Below, piece by piece: positions 16,104-20,936 of a stretch of 21,973 nt of DNA (position 1 is its first letter; each line of letters opens with the position of its first letter). The position numbers were made by a program, and so were the translations under genes. The notes under the pieces were generated by a model. That model saw only the letters and a list, made by a program, of their open reading frames with translations. It was not told the origin of the DNA and searched no databases. The DNA comes from a virus, in the IMG/VR virus record IMGVR_UViG_3300047374_000165, positions 1 through 21,973 of that record; one strand, given 5' to 3'.

Positions 16104-16111
16104 TATTTATA
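16104..16111 (-). promoter_or_regulatory. T4-type late promoter (TATAAATA) for gene 32
   Basis: The minus strand reads GTATAAATAG, overlapping the last Val codon and the stop of gp33. Expected start near 16098, 55 bases upstream of the gp32 ATG. T4 gene 32 likewise has both non-late and late promoters. Confidence 0.85.
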
Positions 16112-16343
16112 CGTCTAGTGTGTTCTGCTTGGGTAAGAAATGTAACTGTCTCGCCTCGGCCTCAAGATGCTCAACTATAGTCGGAGATAGGTACTTCTTG
16201 ATATCTTCCAACTCTAGTCCGTTCTCTTCACACAGATGTACTATAGCGTCCATATAGGACTGTTTGTTTCTATATACGAAACTCTCGATCATTGCCGAGA
16301 AAGATTTTTTGGTTAGGAACTTCTCTTCAGTTTGTTCATCCAT
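16107..16343 (-). CDS. 33: Late promoter transcription accessory protein gp33
   Basis: Taken from the ATG at 16343 (78 residues), because that start overlaps the preceding stop (ATGGATGA). The sequence KSFSAMIESFVYRNKQSYMD (about 12-31), AIVHLCEENGLELEDIKKYL and the end ARQLHFLPKQNTLDV are typical of cyanophage-type gp33. gp33 bridges the RNA polymerase beta flap and the gp45 sliding clamp and is needed for activated late transcription; the hydrophobic C-terminal motif is the expected clamp-binding part. It lies at the end of the early cluster, so it is made before the late genes it activates, and its own 3' end contains the gene 32 late promoter. Shorter than T4 gp33 (112). A longer reading from a start at 16415 is possible but less likely. 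Confidence 0.85.
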   Translation of the reverse strand: MDEQTEEKFLTKKSFSAMIESFVYRNKQSYMDAIVHLCEENGLELEDIKKYLSPTIVEHLEAEARQLHFLPKQNTLDV

Positions 16344-16587
16344 CGAGTACCTCAACTTGCGTGACGTTTTCCACACGGAAAGAGCGCCATGCTTGCTTAT
16401 CGATAGCGAACGCACGTACCACTGAGTTGTTCACAGCCAATGCAGCCGCAGTCTCACCCTGTTCACGCGTAGGTAATAACTCAGGTAACAGAGTGCAAGG
16501 CATAACGCGCTCTTCTCCATTCACCTTCGTAAACGTGACTTGTAGGATGTTAGACTTTAACTGTTCAACGATGTTATCGTATGACAT
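16336..16587 (-). CDS. Small SH3-like protein of the WYL_2/DUF2693 type (83 aa)
   Basis: Start set at the ATG at 16587, preceded by a strong Shine-Dalgarno (AAGGAGG, five bases upstream). The sequence VEQLKSNILQVTFTKVNGEE, RVMPCTLLPELLP and FAIDKQAWRSFRVENVTQVE matches my recollection of a small beta-barrel domain common in T4-like phages and plasmids (WYL_2, formerly DUF2693), with the KQAWRSFR core. Its biochemical role is not established to my knowledge. The stop overlaps the gp33 start by eight bases, so gp33 is translationally coupled to it. Confidence 0.8.
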   Translation of the reverse strand: MSYDNIVEQLKSNILQVTFTKVNGEERVMPCTLLPELLPTREQGETAAALAVNNSVVRAFAIDKQAWRSFRVENVTQVEVLDG

Positions 16588-16597
16588 TACTGCCTCC

Positions 16598-16885
16598 TTA
16601 GAATCGTTCGAACTCATCATCCTCTCCGCCTTCTTCACCAGTATCTGCATGAACGGCTTCGAGAAACTCTTCACTCTGGTCAAGAACTGCAATCGTGTGT
16701 TCGAACGCTTCAAGGGTTGCGATCACATTTTGACGTTTCTCATCTTCTTCGGGTAGTTCTGCGAACTCCTTAATGAAGGTGTCTAGAGTGTCTAGATACG
16801 CAATACGCATATACTCACGTGTAATGAGCTCTACATCATTGCGAGGATATTGACCTAAGTCAATAAGGTTTTCAGGTAGGGACAT
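16598..16885 (-). CDS. Acidic hypothetical protein (95 aa)
   Basis: No family recognised. The ATG at 16885 is preferred: it overlaps the previous stop (TAATG) and has GAGGAG eight bases upstream, while an in-frame GTG at 16894 is too close to that site. The protein is helical (residues 20-70) with a highly acidic end (ADTGEEGGEDDEFERF), which might mimic DNA or contact RNA polymerase; that is speculation. It is cotranscribed with the WYL_2-type protein and gp33. Confidence 0.75.
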   Translation of the reverse strand: MSLPENLIDLGQYPRNDVELITREYMRIAYLDTLDTFIKEFAELPEEDEKRQNVIATLEAFEHTIAVLDQSEEFLEAVHADTGEEGGEDDEFERF

Positions 16886-17109
16886 TAATTCCACTCCTCG
16901 TACTGGTTTGCTTCATATACTTCAGAGTAATGAGTATTGACAAACTTGGTCTCATCACCCCAACGTACATCCGACTTATAGTCTTGACGATCAAGACGTT
17001 CTACTTCATCAGCGAGACGCTTGTTTGCCGCACTGATTTTGCCACGTTTCTGAATCTTAAGTGCAGCTGCACGAATCATTGCGTAACGTTCTTCTTTCGA
17101 AATTGACAT
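16885..17109 (-). CDS. Hypothetical basic helical protein (74 aa, or 64 aa from Met11)
   Basis: No family recognised. The N-terminal half is basic and helical (EERYAMIRAAALKIQKRGKI, SAANKRLADEVERL), the C-terminal part is Trp/Tyr-rich and acidic. The ATG at 17109 has GGAG eight bases upstream, but a perfect sigma70 promoter sits on exactly that sequence, with its start point near 17105, inside the gene. Transcripts from that promoter lack the first ATG, so Met11 (17079) would be the first usable start; read-through transcripts can use the longer form. The stop overlaps the next start (TAATG). Confidence 0.7.
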   Translation of the reverse strand: MSISKEERYAMIRAAALKIQKRGKISAANKRLADEVERLDRQDYKSDVRWGDETKFVNTHYSEVYEANQYEEWN

Positions 17110-17111
17110 CT

Positions 17112-17140
17112 ATTATACTCCAAAAAACTCTTGTTGTCAA
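17112..17140 (-). promoter_or_regulatory. Consensus sigma70-type early promoter
   Basis: TTGACA (17140-17135), a 17-base spacer and TATAAT (17117-17112): perfect E. coli-type consensus on the minus strand. It serves the genes from 17109 through gp33 and probably gp32. The -35 box contains the stop codon of the small gene 17137-17286, and the -10 lies two bases before an ATG. Confidence 0.85.
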
Positions 17141-17286
17141 GAGTGTTCATTGTTAGGATAGAGACTATCTTCAGGATAGCCTCGTTTCTTGACCTCTTTC
17201 TTACGATCAATGTGGGTGGATGGCCGATTGAACTTCGGCGAGTGTTTCGCCACCGGATTCGACCGACTCGTAGATTTCTTCTTCAT
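17137..17286 (-). CDS. Small basic hypothetical protein (49 aa) overlapping the upstream gene
   Basis: Starts at the ATG at 17286, with a strong Shine-Dalgarno (GAGGAGG) ten bases upstream. The product (MKKKSTSRSNPVAKHSPKFN, then RPSTHIDRKKEVKKRGYPED) is strongly basic with an NRPSTHIDRKKE segment that I associate, without proof, with small proteins of other T4-like phages. It overlaps the last 80 bases of the metalloprotease-like gene in another frame. A nucleic-acid-binding role would fit the charge. Its stop lies within the next promoter. Confidence 0.6.
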   Translation of the reverse strand: MKKKSTSRSNPVAKHSPKFNRPSTHIDRKKEVKKRGYPEDSLYPNNEHS

Positions 17287-17683
17287 ACCTATATGCCTCC
17301 TCTTCCCACGGATGTTCTGCGTAAGGAAGATTTTTATACTCAACGCCATCGAATATATGATTATACGACAATATTCCGTTTTCGTCAAGTGTAAGACCTA
17401 TGTGAATAAGTCGCCCTGTTAGAATCTGAACAGCATGAACCATCTCGTGAGCGATATTAATCTTTAACGACTGATCATCTTGATCGTATGTCGAGAAACG
17501 AATATCAACCCGATCTTCGTCACCATCTGTCTCACCCGAAAAATTGCCGATCATATGATCTTCGAACACAACCTTTACATAACCCCCCAGACGATTAATT
17601 CCGATTGACTCCGCACAACGAAAGACATAATCAGAAATCTCAAAACTAGGGGCGTTTTCTACAATAATATTTTCGGCAATCAT
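17207..17683 (-). CDS. Putative zinc metalloprotease (HEMVH), 158 aa
   Basis: H79-E80-M-V-H83 in INIAHEMVHAVQILTG is a zinc-protease HExxH motif set in a predicted helix; HPWEEEAYRYEEE (124-136) offers glutamates for a third ligand, as in gluzincins. The upstream strand YVKVVFEDHMIGNF could be the edge strand for the substrate. The overall size and the PWExEA segment remind me of small metallopeptidase-like proteins in cyanophages. Possible roles are trimming a phage or host protein early in infection; no substrate can be named. Shine-Dalgarno AAGGA is 11 bases upstream of the ATG. Not a lysis or capsid protease by context, since it lies within the early operon. Confidence 0.75.
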   Translation of the reverse strand: MIAENIIVENAPSFEISDYVFRCAESIGINRLGGYVKVVFEDHMIGNFSGETDGDEDRVDIRFSTYDQDDQSLKINIAHEMVHAVQILTGRLIHIGLTLDENGILSYNHIFDGVEYKNLPYAEHPWEEEAYRYEEEIYESVESGGETLAEVQSAIHPH

Positions 17684-17692
17684 ACCTATTCC

Positions 17693-17902
17693 TTAATGAA
17701 CCGTTACTTCGGGGATGACTTCATCAAACGCTTCGAGAAGGTCAATCTCATCTTGGATCGCCTCTCGAATCTCGACTTCACTCATACCAATAGCTTCCAT
17801 ACTAGAAACCGCCATCTCAGGTGAGATCATATCATCAATCACCGAATCAAAAAGATCCCGAAGATACTCTCCCACTTCACCACGCGCATACCATTCTGTC
17901 AT
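17693..17902 (-). CDS. Acidic hypothetical protein (69 aa)
   Basis: No family recognised. Strongly acidic and helical (GEYLRDLFDSVIDDMISPEM, then MSEVEIREAIQDEIDLLEAF). The ATG overlaps the stop of the preceding gene (ATGA), and the metalloprotease-like gene follows after nine bases, so it belongs to the 18841-17137 early operon. Small acidic early proteins of T4-like phages often modify host enzymes, but nothing specific is visible here. Confidence 0.72.
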   Translation of the reverse strand: MTEWYARGEVGEYLRDLFDSVIDDMISPEMAVSSMEAIGMSEVEIREAIQDEIDLLEAFDEVIPEVTVH

Positions 17903-18132
17903 TGCTTTGACTCCACTAACCTATTATCACGAAACTCGAACCCCTCGGGGGCACTTAACTTACCAAGCAACCACCAGTCTTCTGCCTTCATAGTAGGCAC
18001 AAACTGACCGTGTTCATCTTGGAACTGCTTACCCATCTTATTATACTCATTCAAGTAATTGACGGCGTCTAACACGACCTCGAACTCTCGAACATCAAGA
18101 TGGTTATTTAACTTAGGCTTTGCTGTAAACAT
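17899..18132 (-). CDS. Hypothetical protein (77 aa)
   Basis: No family recognised. Start at the ATG at 18132, which overlaps the stop of the small upstream gene (TAATG) and has AAAGGAGAG within ten bases; a longer reading to 18180 would run through that gene. Contains MFTAKPKLNNHLDVREFEVV, a helical LDAVNYLNEYNKMGKQF and a C-terminal EDWWLLGKLSAPEGFEF stretch. The stop overlaps the next gene as ATGA. Confidence 0.72.
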   Translation of the reverse strand: MFTAKPKLNNHLDVREFEVVLDAVNYLNEYNKMGKQFQDEHGQFVPTMKAEDWWLLGKLSAPEGFEFRDNRLVESKQ

Positions 18133-18293
18133 TACTTCTCTCCTTTCATTTCGTGGCGGTACTCTCTCCGCAACCACCACTTATACATTCCAAAATACTC
18201 TCGCGAGTTATACATTGGGTTCCGACCTGTGAGACTCTCGATCTCTTCGCAGTGTTGGAACCACTTCTCAGCACACCAGTGACGAAAGTTCAT
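18132..18293 (-). CDS. Small Trp-rich hypothetical protein (53 aa)
   Basis: An open frame that exactly fills the space between two genes and overlaps both as TAATG. The product begins MNFRHWCAEKWFQHCEEIES and continues with MYNSREYFGMYKWWLRREYR; five Trp and many aromatic and basic residues. Such perfect start-stop overlap on both sides is unlikely by chance. No family recognised. The gene end carries the Shine-Dalgarno of the next gene. Confidence 0.75.
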   Translation of the reverse strand: MNFRHWCAEKWFQHCEEIESLTGRNPMYNSREYFGMYKWWLRREYRHEMKGEK

Positions 18294-18841
18294 TACGCGT
18301 ACCAACTGCGGTAGAACTCTTTGCCTTCTTCGGCAGGGCTTGCACTTCGTACATCGTCAATGTTGATGTACTTACCAGTGATTCGCTTCTTGAACTCACC
18401 ACCGATGAACTCGTTCTTGACGGGGACAACGCGGTCACTCATGAAACCCTCAGAACCCTCAACAGAGGCAACCGCGATCTCACGCAGAGTGACAGTAGCA
18501 CCCTTCTTGGCGACAACTTGGTAGGCGTCGATGTTGGTCTGTTCCCAACCCCAAGACGCGACGTAAATGTCACCCTCTTTGACACCCTCAAGGGCGGCAG
18601 CCTTAGCGGCGGCACGAGCGATCTTACGCTCTTCCTTCCACTGGTCGGCACGTTCGAGACCCGCAAGGAACTCTTCGACATGTTCGATCATGCGAGCGAC
18701 ACTACCGTATCGGTAAGCGAACTCAGTCTTGTAACCCAAACGGGCACGTTTAGTAGGACGCTTACAAACTGCAGTGATCTTGGCTTCGTCGATCTCCAAC
18801 TCAAGACCACGCGCTTCGTACTTCTCAATCAATGTTTTCAT
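18293..18841 (-). CDS. Conserved hypothetical protein with a VASWGWEQTNIDAYQVV domain (182 aa)
   Basis: Start taken at the ATG at 18841; a reading from 18856 would begin with TTG. Residues 1-55 are mixed charged; 60-90 is an Ala/Arg/Lys-rich helix (ERKIARAAAKAAALEGVKEG). From about residue 91, DIYVASWGWEQTNIDAYQVV and AKKGATVTLREIAV form a small beta-rich domain that I have seen in hypothetical proteins of phages and plasmids; no function is known to me. The end YINIDDVRSASPAEEGKEFY is polar. It is the first gene after a strong sigma70 promoter (18873-18900) and so probably one of the earliest and most abundant products. Confidence 0.82.
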   Translation of the reverse strand: MKTLIEKYEARGLELEIDEAKITAVCKRPTKRARLGYKTEFAYRYGSVARMIEHVEEFLAGLERADQWKEERKIARAAAKAAALEGVKEGDIYVASWGWEQTNIDAYQVVAKKGATVTLREIAVASVEGSEGFMSDRVVPVKNEFIGGEFKKRITGKYINIDDVRSASPAEEGKEFYRSWYA

Positions 18842-18872
18842 AATCAACTCTCTCAACTCAATTTACACAAGT

Positions 18873-18900
18873 ATTATATCAAATTCTGGAAAATTGTCAA
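18873..18900 (-). promoter_or_regulatory. Strong sigma70-type early promoter
   Basis: TTGACA (18900-18895), a 16-base spacer and TATAAT (18878-18873) on the minus strand, preceded by an A-run (AAAAAAGTG) that could act as an UP element. Start expected near 18866, 25 bases before the ATG at 18841. Drives the genes 18841 to 17137. Confidence 0.85.
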
Positions 18901-18929
18901 CACTTTTTTGAAACTTTTTTATGGTAATT

Positions 18930-19169
18930 TTACCACTCACTACCATCTATACGCAATAAGGGACCTAAGTCTTCACCTAACTCACGCGAAGACACACCAC
19001 CAACCGCCGCTAAACAGTTTTGCGAGCTGTGAAAGTCGCGGAAGAACTGCTCATCAAGCAAGGCTTCTGGAGTGTCTTCTAAAGACCAATCAGCAAACAA
19101 TTCATCAACCAACTCAGAGTTGGCGTCACTCATCACTTGAGGGTTTACCATGCTGTAGTTGTATCTCAT
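18930..19169 (-). CDS. Acidic hypothetical protein (79 aa)
   Basis: No family recognised. The sequence is acidic (ANSELVDELFADWSLEDTPE, then LLDEQFFRDFHSSQNCLAAV). It has its own promoter (19203-19231) and stands alone between two promoters, 30 bases upstream of the next -35 box. The Shine-Dalgarno (AGAG) is weak. Possibly an inhibitor-like early protein; no motif supports a particular function. Confidence 0.68.
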   Translation of the reverse strand: MRYNYSMVNPQVMSDANSELVDELFADWSLEDTPEALLDEQFFRDFHSSQNCLAAVGGVSSRELGEDLGPLLRIDGSEW

Positions 19170-19202
19170 ATCATCATTCTCTTATCATCAAATTACAGAG
19201 TA

Positions 19203-19231
19203 ATTGTACTTGATTTTGAAACATGAATCAA
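19203..19231 (-). promoter_or_regulatory. Sigma70-type early promoter
   Basis: TTGATT (19231-19226), a 17-base spacer and TACAAT (19208-19203) on the minus strand, with an A-run (AAAAAAAGTG) immediately upstream. The spacer end TCAAAATCAAG resembles that of the promoter at 19614-19641. Start expected near 19196. Confidence 0.75.
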
Positions 19232-19239
19232 CACTTTTT

Positions 19240-19476
19240 TTATGTTACTTTTTCACAATAGAGGGGTTGGATCTTTCGTTCAACAATCTCCATCGCACAG
19301 TCATTACTCGCAAAGACATTCCATGTTCCATCGTATTGACTGGCGATAGTAATCTCAAAGTCTTCTCCGTAGATGTCGTACGCTTCGAACTTGAACTCGT
19401 AGAAGATGTTAGGCTCTCCCAGAACCTCAACCAACTTTTCGTAGGACACATCAATGTATCCTTGTAAACAACTCAT
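19240..19476 (-). CDS. Hypothetical protein (78 aa) behind a structured leader RNA
   Basis: The product (MSCLQGYIDVSYEKLVEVLG, EPNIFYEFKFEAYDIYGEDF, then TWNVFASNDCAM) resembles in outline small phage proteins with a SYEKLVEVxGEP start and a beta-rich body; function unknown. Unlike its neighbours it has a leader of about 130 bases that folds extensively, and its Shine-Dalgarno (AAGAGG, five bases before ATG) lies in the 3' arm of a hairpin. This suggests that its translation is controlled. The stop lies just upstream of the next promoter. Confidence 0.75.
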   Translation of the reverse strand: MSCLQGYIDVSYEKLVEVLGEPNIFYEFKFEAYDIYGEDFEITIASQYDGTWNVFASNDCAMEIVERKIQPLYCEKVT

Positions 19477-19482
19477 AACAAC

Positions 19483-19606
19483 CTCTTAATAAAGAGTGAG
19501 GGGGAGAAGCAGTGAACAAAGTTCCTATTCTGACTCCAGATGTCTCAGAGAGACAAACAGTGAACCCGAAGGCTCCTAGTCGAGAGACCAGATCTCCCCA
19601 ACTCAC
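19483..19606 (-). ncRNA. Highly structured 5' leader RNA (riboswitch-like candidate)
   Basis: Reading the minus strand from the predicted start point: closing stem P1 = GUGAG, UU bulge, GGGGAGA (19606-19593) with UCUCCCC-CUCAC (19507-19496), 12 bp. Inside are five hairpins in a row: CUGGUC-UCUC-GACUAG (19591-19576), GAGCC-UUCG-GGUUC (19575-19562), UGUCUC-UCU-GAGACA (19555-19541), UCUG-GAGU-CAGA (19540-19529) and GAAC-UUU-GUUC (19524-19514). Linkers ACUGUU and ACUGCU follow two of them. A last hairpin CUCUU-UAUU-AAGAG (19496-19483) covers the Shine-Dalgarno and shares one base with P1. Two helices contain G-U pairs that would be A-C mismatches on the other strand. It matches no class I know. 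Confidence 0.65.
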
Positions 19607-19613
19607 AATACAT

Positions 19614-19641
19614 ATTATACTTGATTTGAAAATAAAGTCAA
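19614..19641 (-). promoter_or_regulatory. Sigma70-type early promoter for the structured leader
   Basis: TTGACT (19641-19636), a 16-base spacer and TATAAT (19619-19614) on the minus strand, with an upstream A-run (AAAAAAGTAC). The start near 19607-19606 coincides with the 5' side of the leader's closing stem. Confidence 0.82.
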
Positions 19642-19654
19642 GTACTTTTTTAGA

Positions 19655-20254
19655 TTATTTTGGAATAACCATATTATTTAATGGAGCGCGTTGCGCAGCT
19701 CGCAACCACGACTCTGGATCTTTCGGTTTCGCAGGCGTCACTCGCAGACCCTGTTCCTTGAAGTTTGCCTTCAGGATCGAGGCAGTCTCACGACCAAGGA
19801 ACCTCGACACCAACTTCAGTAAAGTCTGCCGAAAGGTCACATGGTGGTGACTGTGTCCCGCACTGTGCGCCAGTTCGTGTAGGACGATGTACTTGTTAAA
19901 GTCAAACGCAGGCGAGATCTCGATCCATGACCCGTGCGACCTGCCCATGTAGGCGGCTCGACTTCCCATGTTACGCGATTGGACGACCCGCACCTTTCCG
20001 TGGTATCGGGAGACCTTCTCCCATGTCTTGGATGCAGTTACTTGTTTTACAAACTTCTCCACATCCCTGAACTCGTTGAGCGGACCGATCAACTCAGGGT
20101 GTTCATTTTCGAGCTTCCACTCTGCGTTGTAGGTCTTAGTCTTTTCGCTGTCGCGTTTTGGTAGAACCGTCTTGCGACGGTAATAGTCGGAATACCGTTG
20201 GGCTTGAGAGGTAGTCAATCCCGCATCAATTGCTCTTCGGTATGCCGCTCTCAC
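19655..20254 (-). CDS. Putative SprT-like zinc metalloprotease (HELAH), 199 aa
   Basis: Start set at GTG 20254, which overlaps the preceding stop (GTGA) and has AAGGAAG nine bases upstream; a longer ATG reading from 20308 would run within the upstream gene. H126-E127-L-A-H130 in YIVLHELAHSAGHSHHHVTF is a zincin motif; the His-rich stretch H134-H138 followed by a Phe and a helix (TLLKLVSRFLG) resembles the HExxH-(x)n-H-G-x-x-F layout of SprT-type and related proteins. The N-terminal 40 residues (AAYRRAIDAGLTTSQAQRYS) are helical and basic, and SRNMGSRAAYMGRSHGSWIE precedes the motif as beta strands. SprT-type proteins often act on DNA-bound proteins, but substrate and role here are unknown. 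Confidence 0.78.
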   Translation of the reverse strand: MRAAYRRAIDAGLTTSQAQRYSDYYRRKTVLPKRDSEKTKTYNAEWKLENEHPELIGPLNEFRDVEKFVKQVTASKTWEKVSRYHGKVRVVQSRNMGSRAAYMGRSHGSWIEISPAFDFNKYIVLHELAHSAGHSHHHVTFRQTLLKLVSRFLGRETASILKANFKEQGLRVTPAKPKDPESWLRAAQRAPLNNMVIPK

Positions 20255-20514
20255 TTCTTCTTCCTTACCCGCGTCTTGGCAGGAGCCTTCTTCTTGGGTG
20301 CTGTCCATTTCTTTGCGAGGAACTCCTCAACTGATAACCCACACTCACGAAGGGTCTTGTGGAATCTTTTCACATCGGTCATCTCCCATGAGTTGTCGAT
20401 GAATGAACCGAAGTGATTTAAAACTTTTTCTCCAAGCTGTGCGTTTTCTTCAGTCTCTTTGTCGAAGATATAACGCACCTTCTTAGTGAAGTTCAACTTG
20501 ATGACTTTAGACAT
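20251..20514 (-). CDS. Hypothetical protein with Lys-rich tail (87 aa)
   Basis: No family recognised. Starts with MSKVIKLNFTKKVRYIFDKE behind a strong Shine-Dalgarno (AAGGAG, five bases upstream). The middle is helical (FHKTLRECGLSVEEFLAKKW), and the end is a strongly basic tail (APKKKAPAKTRVRKKK), like histone-type or nucleic-acid-binding tails. The stop overlaps the start of the SprT-like gene (GTGA), so the two are translated together; the basic tail may bring the partner to DNA, which is inference. Confidence 0.75.
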   Translation of the reverse strand: MSKVIKLNFTKKVRYIFDKETEENAQLGEKVLNHFGSFIDNSWEMTDVKRFHKTLRECGLSVEEFLAKKWTAPKKKAPAKTRVRKKK

Positions 20515-20522
20515 AGGTCTCC

Positions 20523-20708
20523 TTACGCAATTCCGTGAATGATGCCGATTCGTTTCTGTTTGTTGACGACAACCGTCACAGTTGAACCGACAGCCCGTTC
20601 GGGTTCACCGACCACATCAAGGTAGGTCAGTTCCTCGAACACTCGCTTACCGTACTTGGTGAACTCTACCAAGTAGGTCCGCCAAATGGTTCTTGGCATT
20701 TTAAACAT
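20523..20708 (-). CDS. Hypothetical protein (61 aa)
   Basis: The ATG at 20708 overlaps the stop of the upstream gene (TAATG) and has GAGGAG eight bases upstream. The product (MFKMPRTIWRTYLVEFTKYG, then VGSTVTVVVNKQKRIGIIHG) is basic and beta-rich, perhaps a small SH3-like barrel. Its first codons and ribosome site lie in a 22-base repeat shared with the start of the next upstream gene. Confidence 0.7.
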   Translation of the reverse strand: MFKMPRTIWRTYLVEFTKYGKRVFEELTYLDVVGEPERAVGSTVTVVVNKQKRIGIIHGIA

Positions 20709-20724
20709 TACGCACACTCCTCTA
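20703..20724. repeat. 22-base direct repeat at a gene junction, copy 1
   Basis: Identical to 20915-20936. On the minus strand it codes for the last residues of one gene (EECA plus stop), its GAGGAG ribosome site and the first two codons (ATG TTT) of the following gene. Copies are 212 bases apart. Confidence 0.92.
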
Positions 20725-20920
20725 ATACAAATCTCACATAACCATCGCGGTAATAATAATCATCCAGACTATCAACATACCTTCTCGCTGTGACTGGACA
20801 GTTGAAAGCGACCCTTATTGTGGCTTCATCAATATGGACATCTCGACGACCATAATTCTTGTTAGGTAAATTCATCTGCTTTATTACAGCATGGCGGACA
20901 GCAACCACCTCCCAAAACAT
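20708..20920 (-). CDS. Hypothetical protein (70 aa) flanked by direct repeats
   Basis: No family recognised. Starts at the ATG at 20920 overlapping the upstream stop (TAATG). The product (MFWEVVAVRHAVIKQMNLPN, DVHIDEATIRVAFNCPVTAR, then YVDSLDDYYYRDGYVRFVLE) is rich in Tyr and Arg. Both ends lie in copies of the same 22-base repeat, so recombination between the copies would remove this gene exactly and leave the operon intact. Confidence 0.72.
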   Translation of the reverse strand: MFWEVVAVRHAVIKQMNLPNKNYGRRDVHIDEATIRVAFNCPVTARRYVDSLDDYYYRDGYVRFVLEECA

Positions 20921-20936
20921 TACGCACACTCCTCTA
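20915..20936. repeat. 22-base direct repeat at a gene junction, copy 2
   Basis: Identical to 20703-20724; covers the end of the gene at 20920-21168 (again EECA and stop), GAGGAG and the ATG TTT of the next gene. Confidence 0.92.

Noticed and set aside
16344-16415. Longer N-terminus for gp33 (102 residues)
   Set aside because: The extra 24 residues overlap the upstream gene in another frame and do not look like gp33; the ATG at 16343 fits the overlap pattern of the operon.
16292-16756. Plus-strand open frame of 154 codons
   Set aside because: Antisense to gp33, the WYL_2-like gene and the acidic protein; no ribosome site and no neighbours on that strand.
18922-18935. Palindrome TGGTAAAATTACCA as a terminator after the 79-residue gene
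   Set aside because: Six A-T-rich pairs and followed by A, not T, in the direction of transcription; an operator is possible but unsupported.
18518-19213. Plus-strand open frame of 231 codons
   Set aside because: It crosses two promoters and runs antisense to genes with good ribosome sites; the translation is low-complexity without a Shine-Dalgarno or family pattern.
19501-19600. Possible tRNA or tRNA-like gene in the leader before 19476
   Set aside because: There is a closing stem and hairpins, but no seven-base anticodon loop, no GGTTCRA T-loop in the right place and no CCA end; five hairpins do not fit a cloverleaf.
20255-20308. ATG start at 20308 for the SprT-like gene
   Set aside because: It would overlap the upstream gene by 58 bases without a ribosome site; GTG at 20254 has both the GTGA overlap and AAGGAAG.
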